Below the pieces are notes generated by a model. That model saw only the letters and a program-made list of their open reading frames with translations, had not been told where the DNA came from and searched no databases. This document shows positions 1 through 6,683 of a DNA stretch of 29,546 nucleotides, piece by piece. Origin of the DNA: a virus. Position 1 is the stretch's first letter; the number at the start of each line of letters is the position of its first letter. The DNA is taken from positions 1-29,546 of the IMG/VR virus record IMGVR_UViG_3300017765_000028. One strand, written 5' to 3'. The translations under genes and the position numbers were made by a program.

Positions 1-30
1 GCAGCTGTGCTGGCTGCAACAAACCCGATG

Positions 31-199
31 AATTGTTCGGGTTCTGTCTGCGCCGTCCCTGGGAGGCTGCGCCGATTCAGGGTTCCGCCGAGAGATTCGA
101 GCCGGGCAACAAGAACAATTGTTCGGGTTTCGGGGTTGTCCTCCTCGGAACGGCGAGCTGCCAGCTCCGACCTGGTAGATTCCACCCGAACATTTCTGG
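31..199. repeat. GTTCGGG repeat cluster I (upstream regulatory region)
   Basis: GC-rich non-coding DNA with three perfect copies of the heptamer GTTCGGG or its complement, at 35-41, 121-127 and 185-191 (the last inverted). The middle copy is part of a 12-bp palindrome GAACAATTGTTC at 113-124. ORFs across this stretch have no ribosome binding site and only translate the repeat. A second cluster with the same heptamer and palindrome lies at 1036-1320. Each cluster ends with CCCGAACATTT about 45-50 bases upstream of a TTGAC plus A-tract element, so the two look like duplicated control regions. A binding site for a phage or host regulator, or an origin-type iteron set, is inferred. Confidence 0.7.
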
Positions 200-254
200 C
201 TGCCCGCTGCACAGCCAGCGTCAAATGATTGACACAAAAAAATGTATTTTTTGC

Positions 255-283
255 TTGATTGTGTGAAAATAGTTTCCTATATT
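255..283 (+). promoter_or_regulatory. Putative sigma70-type promoter for the first small operon
   Basis: TTGATT (255-260) and TATATT (278-283) are separated by 17 bases in very AT-rich DNA, about 110 bases before the first gene. A second TTGACA lies at 229-234 and an A/T palindrome, AAAAAATGTATTTTTT, lies just after it. Transcription would start near 290, leaving an untranslated leader of about 100 nt. Alternative -10 registers such as TATTAT (280-285) are possible. Confidence 0.6.
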
Positions 284-290
284 ATATAGT

Positions 291-360
291 GTAGGCGGTG
301 AATGAGTCGAACTGTCACTGTACAAGTTACAAACTTTGAAAGGCTAACGTAGCCGCCTAC
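291..360 (+). promoter_or_regulatory. Structured 5' leader closed by an 8-bp inverted repeat
   Basis: GTAGGCGG (291-298) pairs exactly with CCGCCTAC (353-360), enclosing 54 nt. Inside, GGCTA-ACG-TAGCC (about 343-355) forms a small hairpin that competes for the distal arm of the long stem. The segment begins at the predicted transcription start and ends about 20 nt before the ribosome binding site of the first gene. The arrangement could be an RNA switch, a stability element or a small RNA. It does not match any riboswitch consensus I can recall. Confidence 0.4.
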
Positions 361-393
361 TCTTTGTGAGAACTAGAACTAGGAGAAAAGACT

Positions 394-606
394 ATGAAGA
401 TTACAAAACAACATTTAGTTAATATGGGTTTTACCAAAACTGATTTAGGTGGCGGTAATGAAGGTTACTCTTTAGAACTTCCTAACGGGTACAGTATGCT
501 GTTTACTGGTGAGGGTTTAGGCGCTCATGTAGAAAGTGAAGGCACGAGTTTTGGTATTTATCACCCAGAGCATGAATTTGTTTGGGGTACAGAGGGGGCG
601 CTGTAA
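394..606 (+). CDS. Small hypothetical phage protein (70 aa)
   Basis: An ATG follows a good ribosome binding site, AGGAG at 381-385, eight bases upstream. The 70-aa product is soluble and slightly acidic, with a Gly-rich turn segment (LGGGNEGYSLELPNGY) and no membrane segment or Cys. I do not recognise a family. It is the first gene of a two-gene operon between a promoter near 255-283 and a terminator at 986-1011, and its stop lies one base before the next start. Its place next to the control region suggests an early or accessory role, possibly acting on the host. That is inference only. Confidence 0.7.
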   Translation: MKITKQHLVNMGFTKTDLGGGNEGYSLELPNGYSMLFTGEGLGAHVESEGTSFGIYHPEHEFVWGTEGAL

Positions 607-607
607 G

Positions 608-943
608 ATGGACTACAAGAAGCAAGAAATTCAAGAGCACTTCGAGGAGTGGTTGGAAGAGCAGATTATTCATCAAGGCGGTGATTGGGTTATGGACAAC
701 CTAGACGAACTTCACCACGAGTGCTTCAACACAGACTATTACATCATTGGCACGCAAGATGCCATCGAGTGGATGGGCAACCAAGCATTTGGAATTATCC
801 AATTCGTCAAAGAGTATGAAGAAGACAACTTCGGGCAGTGTGGCACACCATTGGACGACCCAGAGCGCGTTGTGAATATGTATGTCTATATCATTGGTGA
901 AGAAGTAGTGAACGATTACAGAGCAAAGAAAGACGCCGCTTAA
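608..943 (+). CDS. Conserved hypothetical phage protein (111 aa)
   Basis: I chose the ATG at 608 (MDYKKQEIQ), one base after the preceding stop, rather than an upstream in-frame start inside the previous gene. The 111-aa protein is strongly acidic, rich in aromatic residues and predicted helical. The segments HHECFNTDYYIIGTQDAIEW and IIQFVKEYEEDNFG resemble small hypothetical proteins I recall from marine phages and cyanophages, but no function is known to me. There is no transmembrane segment. A strong intrinsic terminator begins about 40 bases after the stop, so the pair 394-943 is a closed transcription unit. Confidence 0.75.
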   Translation: MDYKKQEIQEHFEEWLEEQIIHQGGDWVMDNLDELHHECFNTDYYIIGTQDAIEWMGNQAFGIIQFVKEYEEDNFGQCGTPLDDPERVVNMYVYIIGEEVVNDYRAKKDAA

Positions 944-985
944 TCAATCGCCCGCCCGTGCGTTATCGGGTTTCCTCCCAAACTG

Positions 986-1011
986 CCCCCGCCTCGTGCG
1001 GGGGTTTTTTT
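986..1011 (+). terminator. Rho-independent terminator
   Basis: CCCCCGC (986-992), loop CTCGT and GCGGGGG (998-1004) are followed by seven T. It closes the operon 394-943 and separates it from the second GTTCGGG cluster. Confidence 0.9.
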
Positions 1012-1035
1012 ATGCTCGCATTACCTGCTGGCGTT

Positions 1036-1320
1036 AATTTGTTCGGGTTGAATCACAGCTGCCCGCTTACCTGCGGCGGGATATGTTCGGGATTCGGGCA
1101 ACCTGCTCCCTGGTTCGGTATATGTTCGGGTTCTGGCCTCCCTAGCTCGGGGTCGGGTTGTTCGGGTTTCGGGCTTCTAAGGTTCTGGCAGCAAATTGTT
1201 CGGGTCGGGGCGCCGTCTTCCCAGGCAGCAGCGGAAAACCCGAACATTTGTTCGCAAATTTGCAGCTGGCGCCAGGCGCAGCGCAGCGTTTTGACGGCAA
1301 AAAAAATCGAACAATTGTTC
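1036..1320. repeat. GTTCGGG repeat cluster II (regulatory region before the amidoligase)
   Basis: Six perfect heptamers lie at 1041-1047, 1085-1091, 1124-1130, 1160-1166, 1198-1204 and, inverted, 1239-1245. A near copy, GTTCGGT, is at 1113-1119. Two palindromes have the form GAAC-N4-GTTC: CGAACATTTGTTCG at 1241-1254 and GAACAATTGTTC at 1309-1320. One pair, GTTC at 1113 and GTTC at 1124, has the N7 direct spacing of alphaproteobacterial LexA boxes, but this spacing is not general. The stretch is GC-rich and has no credible gene. It matches cluster I in motif, order and position relative to a promoter. Confidence 0.75.
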
Positions 1321-1337
1321 TTTTTTTACTATACTAT
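1309..1337 (+). promoter_or_regulatory. Putative promoter/operator of the amidoligase gene
   Basis: The palindrome GAACAATTGTTC (1309-1320), flanked by an A-tract and a T-tract, is followed by a good -10 hexamer TATACT (1330-1335). No consensus -35 lies 17 bases upstream. The -35 position (about 1307-1312) falls on the palindrome, as expected for an activator site or an operator that blocks polymerase. TTGACG at 1291-1296 is too far from this -10. Confidence 0.5.
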
Positions 1338-1392
1338 GAAACGTTTTTCCTGTACGGTTATAGAGTGAGAACATTTTAGAAAGGAAAAAACG

Positions 1393-2511
1393 ATGACTCA
1401 TATGAATAATGGTTTTATGGTTTTTGGTTTAGAGTGTGAAATAGACGATTTGTCACCATCACGCGCTGAACGTGCTTTATCAGATGCTGGTCTGGATGCG
1501 ATTTGGGTTACTACCGATGCATCCAGTGGCGTAACCGCTGAAATAGTATTTCCGCCCTTGCCATTTTGTACGCGCTCAAAAAACTTTGTTGGGCGCGTTT
1601 ATGAAACGCTGGAAAATGCGGGCGCGACTATTTCGGCTGGATGTGGTCATCATGTCCATTTTAGCGCTTCGCAAGTAACTAATTGCACAATGGATGAATT
1701 TTTTGATGATGCAACAAATCGCGCTCGCAATACTTCATATAATGATGCCAATGGCGCAAAATTGCCTAGTGGCGATTTGTTCGGCGATGTGATGCCGTTT
1801 GAATTGGTTAAGGATGTGGTTTATCGCTATGGAACGCATCAACAAGAAGTAAACCGCATTTTGCCGCGCTCGCGCCATGATAACCGTATGTGCAACAATC
1901 TTTATAATAAAGTTCGCCATAACGATTTTAATGGCCTTTCATCAATGGGCGATTTAAATGCACATTTAGGCGGAAAGTTTGCCGCTATAAATGTCTCAAC
2001 ATATAACACGCATGGCACAATAGAGTTTAGACAGCATGCGGGGACATTGAACGCCCATAAAATTTGGGGATGGGTTGAACTTATTCACAACATGTTTGTT
2101 TGGTCTGATAATGAGCGGTTAGAATATAACGCGCAATCATCAACAGACGTTCAACCATTTCGCCCGTCATGTCGCAATGGTGTCGCTTGGTCTATGTGCC
2201 GTACTGATAATGGCGCATCTGTTGCCGAATTGATGGATGCAATTGGATGGACGCCAAACAATGTTCGCAGAACTATTTCAGAATGGCGCTCGCGGTTTGG
2301 TGATGATATCGTTCAAACCATAGGACAACAGAACAATGGCGCATCATATGGTGATGGCGATACCCATACCCGTTACATAATACGCGAGACGTTAGGCAAT
2401 AGCGTTTCGATAATACCAGCCAACCGCGCAGGCCAAACAAGTATATGGGCGGGTCTATCAGATGATTGCTATGAATACATGCAAGGCCGCATTCAAGAGT
2501 TATCGCATTAA
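1393..2511 (+). CDS. Putative amidoligase (Amidoligase_2 type) with C-terminal winged-helix-like segment
   Basis: The 372-aa protein shows the ordered motifs of the Amidoligase_2 family, glutamine-synthetase-fold enzymes that join amino groups to carboxylates using ATP: FGLECEID (11-18), AEIVFPP (49-55), CGHHVHFS (84-91), KFAAIN (195-200) and TIEFRQHAGTLN (209-220). The acidic and His residues in these motifs would bind Mg-ATP. Residues about 274-330 (GASVAELMDAIGW...VRRTISEW, then TRYII) resemble the small winged-helix DUF3489, making this a possible fusion. The substrate is unknown. The start at 1393 has an AAAGGA ribosome binding site; a second Met follows at codon 4. The gene stands alone, with its own repeat-rich promoter and terminator. 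The family call is from motifs and is fairly sure; the biological role is not known. Confidence 0.8.
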   Translation: MTHMNNGFMVFGLECEIDDLSPSRAERALSDAGLDAIWVTTDASSGVTAEIVFPPLPFCTRSKNFVGRVYETLENAGATISAGCGHHVHFSASQVTNCTMDEFFDDATNRARNTSYNDANGAKLPSGDLFGDVMPFELVKDVVYRYGTHQQEVNRILPRSRHDNRMCNNLYNKVRHNDFNGLSSMGDLNAHLGGKFAAINVSTYNTHGTIEFRQHAGTLNAHKIWGWVELIHNMFVWSDNERLEYNAQSSTDVQPFRPSCRNGVAWSMCRTDNGASVAELMDAIGWTPNNVRRTISEWRSRFGDDIVQTIGQQNNGASYGDGDTHTRYIIRETLGNSVSIIPANRAGQTSIWAGLSDDCYEYMQGRIQELSH

Positions 2512-2535
2512 AGATAACCAACCAACCAAGCAACA

Positions 2536-2561
2536 GGGGCGCAAATCGCGCCCCTTTTTTT
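2536..2561 (+). terminator. Rho-independent terminator after the amidoligase gene
   Basis: GGGGCGC (2536-2542), loop AAATC and GCGCCCC (2548-2554) are followed by seven T, 24 bases after the stop codon. It isolates the amidoligase transcript from the repressor region. Confidence 0.9.
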
Positions 2562-2591
2562 GCGCCTACCTATTCGGCAGCCTTCTGGCGA

Positions 2592-2685
2592 CTGTCAGAA
2601 AATTGACAGGTACCCTAGACCCAAGTGTCAAAAATTTGACGGGCCTGTCAGAGACCCGACACCCCCCTCTGTCAAAAAATTGACG
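2592..2685. repeat. Operator array, four TGTCA-N6-TGACA sites
   Basis: Four copies of a 16-bp two-fold symmetric site lie at 2593-2608 (TGTCAGAAAATTGACA, perfect arms), 2626-2641 (TGTCAAAAATTTGACG), 2646-2661 (TGTCAGAGACCCGACA) and 2670-2685 (TGTCAAAAAATTGACG). A fifth, perfect copy overlaps the promoter at 2758-2773. Centre-to-centre spacings here are 33, 20 and 24 bases. The symmetry and the helix-turn-helix gene just downstream indicate repressor binding sites. The stretch 2686-2729 between the array and the promoter shows nothing else that I recognise. Confidence 0.8.
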
Positions 2686-2729
2686 CGGAGCACTACACAC
2701 CGTGTTTTACAAAAACGACCACACTACTC

Positions 2730-2773
2730 TTGACACTGTGGGAAAGATGTTTCATATTGTCAATATATTGACA
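2730..2773 (+). promoter_or_regulatory. Promoter with overlapping repressor operator
   Basis: TTGACA (2730-2735) and CATATT (2753-2758) are 17 bases apart. The perfect 16-bp palindrome TGTCAATATATTGACA (2758-2773) covers the start region, so a dimer bound there would block transcription of the operon 2791-3400, which encodes the likely repressor. A strong ribosome binding site, AAGGAGG, follows at about 2779-2785. Confidence 0.75.
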
Positions 2774-2790
2774 GTCATAAGGAGGATAGT

Positions 2791-3036
2791 ATGACACAGA
2801 CACGATATAGATTAAACATGGGTGAGCCGTTTGAGTTCACTGCCAGCACTGACGAGCATTTCTTAGGTACCCTGCGTGAAAAGCACATGTATGCTAAGAG
2901 CGATGACCAGGCTTTCTTGCGTCAGGTAGCCGCTACGGCTTGTGAGTGGACGGGTAAATCGATTAATTTTTCAGATGTAGCGTCATTTAAGCGTAGTTTA
3001 GAAGATGCTGGCGTCCTGGAGGTTGTAAATGGCTAA
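2791..3036 (+). CDS. Small hypothetical protein, partner of the repressor gene (81 aa)
   Basis: The first gene of a two-gene operon, with a strong AAGGAGG ribosome binding site. The 81-aa product is soluble, mixed alpha/beta in appearance (RYRLNMGEPFEFTAS, then helical ATACEWTGKS), with one Cys and no recognised domain. It overlaps the following HTH gene by eight bases, so the two are translationally coupled. The overlap suggests that it works with the regulator, for example as an antirepressor or co-factor, but nothing in the sequence proves this. It is also not recognisable as a small terminase. Confidence 0.75.
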   Translation: MTQTRYRLNMGEPFEFTASTDEHFLGTLREKHMYAKSDDQAFLRQVAATACEWTGKSINFSDVASFKRSLEDAGVLEVVNG

Positions 3037-3400
3037 AAGATTAGCGCAATCTGATTGGACGGCAGATGATTTAAAGGCGAAGCGAGAGGCATTGGGCATG
3101 AATAAGGCTGAGATGTCTCGTAGGCTTGGTGTGACTTATCGTCAATACATGTATTACGAGAACGGTCACACTAGAGTTAGCAAGGGTTTGGAGCAATTTA
3201 TTAACGATTTGCTTAATCCAACGGGCAGTGACAAAGAAAAGTCTCAAGGTACCCTGAGTGATTTTGAAAAAGACAGGATAACTAGGCTTTTAAACGCCCT
3301 GCAAAACCACCCCCTTGATGATTTAGACGAGCGGGCGCAAAAAATTTTACGTCAAAGTTCTGAAGAAATCGTGCTGTTGTTGTCAAAGCTTGGCAATTAG
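3029..3400 (+). CDS. XRE-family helix-turn-helix transcriptional regulator
   Basis: The 123-aa protein carries an N-terminal Cro/C1-type helix-turn-helix at about residues 13-60: LKAKREALGMNKAEMSRRLGV, then the recognition helix TYRQYMYYENG. A helical C-terminal part (70-123) probably serves dimerisation. GGAGG lies eight bases before the ATG, inside the end of the preceding gene. Five symmetric TGTCA-N6-TGACA sites lie upstream, one over its own promoter, which points to autoregulation. A possible weak sixth site lies in the promoter that starts the late operon at the end of this gene. Whether it maintains lysogeny or only times lytic genes cannot be told, since no integrase is in the window. 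Confidence 0.85.
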   Translation: MAKRLAQSDWTADDLKAKREALGMNKAEMSRRLGVTYRQYMYYENGHTRVSKGLEQFINDLLNPTGSDKEKSQGTLSDFEKDRITRLLNALQNHPLDDLDERAQKILRQSSEEIVLLLSKLGN

Positions 3401-3408
3401 CATATTAT
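3380..3408 (+). promoter_or_regulatory. Putative promoter of the late structural operon
   Basis: TTGTCA (3380-3385) and TATTAT (3403-3408) are separated by exactly 17 bases, overlapping the 3' end of the repressor gene. The -35 sits in TGTCA-AAGCT-TGGCA (3381-3395), an imperfect copy of the repressor operator one base shorter in the centre. This may tie late transcription to the repressor. No terminator separates this promoter from the genes that follow until 18633. Confidence 0.5.
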
Positions 3409-3438
3409 TGTCCTACCAAATTAATTTGAGGCAGGCAA

Positions 3439-6400
3439 ATGGCGCAAAAAAACATGATGGGCGGTGGCATGGCGCCACCCCCGGCTTCTCCCGCTAATCC
3501 TACAGCGTTAAATTTCCAGAGTGACCCGAACATGCGACAGCAGTTCAAGGGTTTTATGTCTGGTTTGTCTAAAAGGGCGGAGTCACAACCCGTGGCGCAA
3601 CCTTTACCTTCGCCTATGCCGATGTACACGCCTGCTGCGGACATAGATATTTTTCAGCCTATGCCTATGGAAATGGGGGGTATGGTTCCTCGTTCTACTG
3701 AGATTGCTGGTCAGCCACATATGTTATCGTACATTACGCCTGGTGAGGCTATGGCTTTGAGGTCTATGGGCGGCTCTGGACAACCTGGGCCTGCTGGTAT
3801 TCCTGCTTTTAGTTATGAAGATGAGGCTTTTGGCGGTGCTAGTTCTTCTGCGGGGTTCGGCGGCAGCACTAATTTTAGTTCTGGTGGCGGTGGGAATAAC
3901 AACACCAGTGACGATGATAACGATTACACTCCCGGTTTTAGTCAAACTTATACCGATGGTACTCCTGCTGGCACCACGATTAGTGGCAACACAATCACGG
4001 GTGGCACAATCAAAGGCGGGTTCACTCGTGGGGAAGTGCTTGGTGGTGACGATAGCGGCGGCGATAACATTGCTGTTGGCCCAGTTGCTTTTGGTATTGG
4101 TGCGCGTCCTAGTGTAAACTTATCGGCTCGTACAATGCCTGTGAGTGGTGGCGATGCGTTGTCCAATGAGATAGGCAAGCGTTCTAGCTATGATGATGCG
4201 CCTATGAATTCTAGGGGTTTGTTAACCAATCAGGCGCAGGCTGACGCGGCTATGGGTATTGGTGGTGGTTTTGGGGCTACGGGCGCAACGCAATCAGTCA
4301 GTGGTTCTCCCACCGCTAGTGGTTATGACGAATTTGCCTTAGGCCCCCTTAACTTACTTGGAAATGTTAATTTATTAGACCCTGATGCTGTCATGCGTCA
4401 GGCGCTTGATTCAAGTGCACGTTTAATGCAGGACGCTTACGGTCAGGTTGCTGTTAACCCAGAACTGACGGGTCTTCCTGGTGGCGCCGCTGTGGTTTCT
4501 GGCAGGCCGCTGCAGACTGTTGACGAGATAATGTATAACGACGCAATGATGCGTACAGATATGTCTCCTGCTGATATGGAGCGTATTCAGCGCGAACGTG
4601 CGGCGCAGGATATTACGCGCCGTGGTGGTACTGTAGATGTTAATCCTGAAACTGGTCAGCTTATTGCAAATTACCCTCAGACTCCTTCTATGCTAGATAC
4701 TGTGCCACAGTCCATACCCACTCCGATTGGTATGCCTGATGAAATTCGTTCTATGCGAGATACATTTAATGATTTAGATGTTTTTGGTCCGAATACAGGT
4801 GGCGCTCCTGTTACTATTGGCACTCCAGAGCCTCGCCCAGATACGCCTTTTGAGCAAGGCGCAGCGGCTGGAGAGAGGGTTGCACAAGGGGAGCCGTCTG
4901 GCACTTCTTCTGACTATTATTCAGAAGCTCAAGGTGGGTTTGGGCGTGAGCGCACAGAAGCTGGCAGAACTAACAGGGTGGCTGATTCTGGTTTTGGCTC
5001 AGGTGAAATTTACAGAACAAAAGGCGATGATTTAACTCAGGATGAGCAGAACAAGTTGATTGAAAACGCCATGAATCGGCGGACGACTGTTACGCTTGGA
5101 CTTCAGGACCCTAGATTTGGGGGGAGTGCCCCGCCTCTTGGCACAAAAGACGCTGTAACTGTCAGTTCTCTTGACCAGCTAGCTAGAAGGGCTGGTTTAG
5201 CTCCCGGTTCATTTGGGGGTCAAATAGCTGAAGACTTAGGTTTTTTTGGTCAGTCAATCGCTAATTTTGGGGCTAAAAACGCTGGCAAGATGTATGATAA
5301 CATCGTTAACAAGGGGCATCGTCCTGTTTACGATAACCGTGGTCAGATTATCGCCACTGTAAATAGTTTGGGCCAGATAGGCGCTGGCAGTCGTCCGATT
5401 AACATGGACTTTGTTTCACGCGCTGGTGATGACATGTTTGATTTAGAGGGCTTCACTTACGACCAGGTCGCTGACATGCAAGCCTCGACTAAAGGCGGTG
5501 ACAATCCTTTAATTATCGCCGACCAAATAAGAAAAATAGACAAAGAGGTTGCTGAACGGTCTGAGGGGCTTGGTGGAATTGGTGATGCGCCTCCGCAGGC
5601 TCCTTCCACTGTTCAGCCTTCCACTTCTTTAAGTGGCGCAGCGCAAGTAGCTAATCCGCTTCAGTATGGTTATGGTCAGATTCAGGGCATTAATCCTAAC
5701 TTAGACAATGCCGCGAATAAGTTCTTATCATTCCTTGGCGGTTTTGCCGAGGGTGGCGAGGTTGAGAAATTCAGAGGTGGCGGCGGTGTAGGTCGTCAAG
5801 ATTATCAGGGCGGCACTATGTCTGGCGTTACTGGAGATGTATCTGGCAGCACGACTTCTGATGCGGCGTCCAGTCGAGCTACTGAAGGCGTAAATAGCGG
5901 CACTGGGCGTTCTTTCTCTGGGGCGGAATTGTCCGGCAATCAGAACATGACAAGTGACAACAACGCAGTTCAAAGCGTCATGGCGACACCTGTTCAGAGG
6001 CAGACAGTTATAGCTACACCGTTAGATGGCCCTGCGCCACAAGCAGAGAAATTAGTGCCTGTGGAAGGTGCACAGTCACAGCCGCAAATTCAGCAACAGC
6101 AAATCGTTCCCGGGAACATGATTCAGACGCAGGCTGGCCCTATTGACCCTGCATCAATGAGTCTTTCTGAAAAAACGAGCTTGATAGGTGAGGGTTTAGG
6201 CAATCTCTTGGATTTTGATTTGTTTAGTGCCCCAGAAGTTGATGGGGAAATGGCGGCGAGATTCGAGGCTGCTGGTTTTAGCCCATCTGCGGCGGCGAGT
6301 ATAGCAACTCCTACAGGCGGCCTCTTTGATATTCCTGAGTCCGTTCCTCTAGGCGCTGCGCAAACCAGTTACAAGCAGTTTGCTACCACCCCTGAAAGCA

Positions 6401-6570
6401 AGATTAACATGGGTAGAGTAGATATGGGCGATAGAGGTTTTGACTTCAGTGGTTTAGGCGATGTGCTTGCTAGAGCCTATGACGCAACAAAGCAGAAGCT
6501 TTCAACGGCTCTTGACCCAGTGGATTACAGCAATTTAGACCAGCTTGGTCAAAATCTTAGGAATCAGTAA
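3439..6570 (+). CDS. Large glycine-rich putative virion protein (1043 aa)
   Basis: No enzyme domain is recognised. The N-terminus starts MAQKNMMGGGMAPPP. Residues about 94-126 hold MLSYITPGEAMALRSMGGSG and PGPAGIPAFSYEDE, a segment I recall from large marine-phage virion-associated proteins. Residues 140-240 are Gly/Ser/Thr/Asp-rich low complexity; the middle is Gln/Pro/Met-rich. Near 765-785, FAEGGEVEKFRGGGG resembles the tags on small proteins downstream. There is no signal peptide or transmembrane segment. The start has a GAGG ribosome binding site 38 bases after the repressor gene. Being first in the late operon and next to the terminase, it could be an internal (ejected) or accessory virion protein; this is inference. 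Its stop overlaps the next ATG by one base. Confidence 0.8.
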   Translation: MAQKNMMGGGMAPPPASPANPTALNFQSDPNMRQQFKGFMSGLSKRAESQPVAQPLPSPMPMYTPAADIDIFQPMPMEMGGMVPRSTEIAGQPHMLSYITPGEAMALRSMGGSGQPGPAGIPAFSYEDEAFGGASSSAGFGGSTNFSSGGGGNNNTSDDDNDYTPGFSQTYTDGTPAGTTISGNTITGGTIKGGFTRGEVLGGDDSGGDNIAVGPVAFGIGARPSVNLSARTMPVSGGDALSNEIGKRSSYDDAPMNSRGLLTNQAQADAAMGIGGGFGATGATQSVSGSPTASGYDEFALGPLNLLGNVNLLDPDAVMRQALDSSARLMQDAYGQVAVNPELTGLPGGAAVVSGRPLQTVDEIMYNDAMMRTDMSPADMERIQRERAAQDITRRGGTVDVNPETGQLIANYPQTPSMLDTVPQSIPTPIGMPDEIRSMRDTFNDLDVFGPNTGGAPVTIGTPEPRPDTPFEQGAAAGERVAQGEPSGTSSDYYSEAQGGFGRERTEAGRTNRVADSGFGSGEIYRTKGDDLTQDEQNKLIENAMNRRTTVTLGLQDPRFGGSAPPLGTKDAVTVSSLDQLARRAGLAPGSFGGQIAEDLGFFGQSIANFGAKNAGKMYDNIVNKGHRPVYDNRGQIIATVNSLGQIGAGSRPINMDFVSRAGDDMFDLEGFTYDQVADMQASTKGGDNPLIIADQIRKIDKEVAERSEGLGGIGDAPPQAPSTVQPSTSLSGAAQVANPLQYGYGQIQGINPNLDNAANKFLSFLGGFAEGGEVEKFRGGGGVGRQDYQGGTMSGVTGDVSGSTTSDAASSRATEGVNSGTGRSFSGAELSGNQNMTSDNNAVQSVMATPVQRQTVIATPLDGPAPQAEKLVPVEGAQSQPQIQQQQIVPGNMIQTQAGPIDPASMSLSEKTSLIGEGLGNLLDFDLFSAPEVDGEMAARFEAAGFSPSAAASIATPTGGLFDIPESVPLGAAQTSYKQFATTPESKINMGRVDMGDRGFDFSGLGDVLARAYDATKQKLSTALDPVDYSNLDQLGQNLRNQ

Positions 6571-6677
6571 TGAAAATCCTTCTGGCTATGCTCAAAAAAA
6601 TATTTTCACACAATCATGCTGGTGATTTATCTCAGCACAGGTTGCATACGCTTCGTTACGAGGATTTATGTAAATAA
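6570..6677 (+). CDS. Possible mini-protein (35 aa) before the terminase
   Basis: This very short ORF fills the 113-base gap between two large genes. Its ATG overlaps the preceding TAA (TAATG) and it stops six bases before the terminase start. The product is basic and amphipathic (MKILLAMLKKIF, then HRLHTLRYEDLCK). The one-base overlap, common elsewhere in this operon, supports translation by reinitiation; a leader role for terminase translation is the alternative. There is no recognised homolog. Confidence 0.45.
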   Translation: MKILLAMLKKIFSHNHAGDLSQHRLHTLRYEDLCK

Positions 6678-6683
6678 AGGGCT

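Noticed and set aside
7-266. Two ORFs (73 and 77 aa) across the first GTTCGGG cluster
   Set aside because: They have no ribosome binding site, translate only the repeats in Arg/Ser/Pro-rich low complexity, and run through the promoter region.
1113-1127. Alphaproteobacterial LexA box GTTC-N7-GTTC as a firm call
   Set aside because: Only one pair has this spacing among many GTTC copies, so chance is likely; kept only as a possibility in the cluster finding.
1036-1320. CRISPR array
   Set aside because: The repeat unit is only about 7 bases, spacing is irregular (roughly 36-44 bases between most copies), orientation varies and there are no cas genes.
958-1401. ORFs of 64-136 aa on both strands across terminator and GTTCGGG cluster II
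   Set aside because: They read through a strong terminator or repeated DNA and encode Gly/Phe/Cys or Pro/Glu repeats. This is repeat translation, not a gene.
2562-2790. tRNA or other structured RNA gene before the repressor operon
   Set aside because: The symmetry is explained by separate short operator palindromes; no cloverleaf or T-arm is present.
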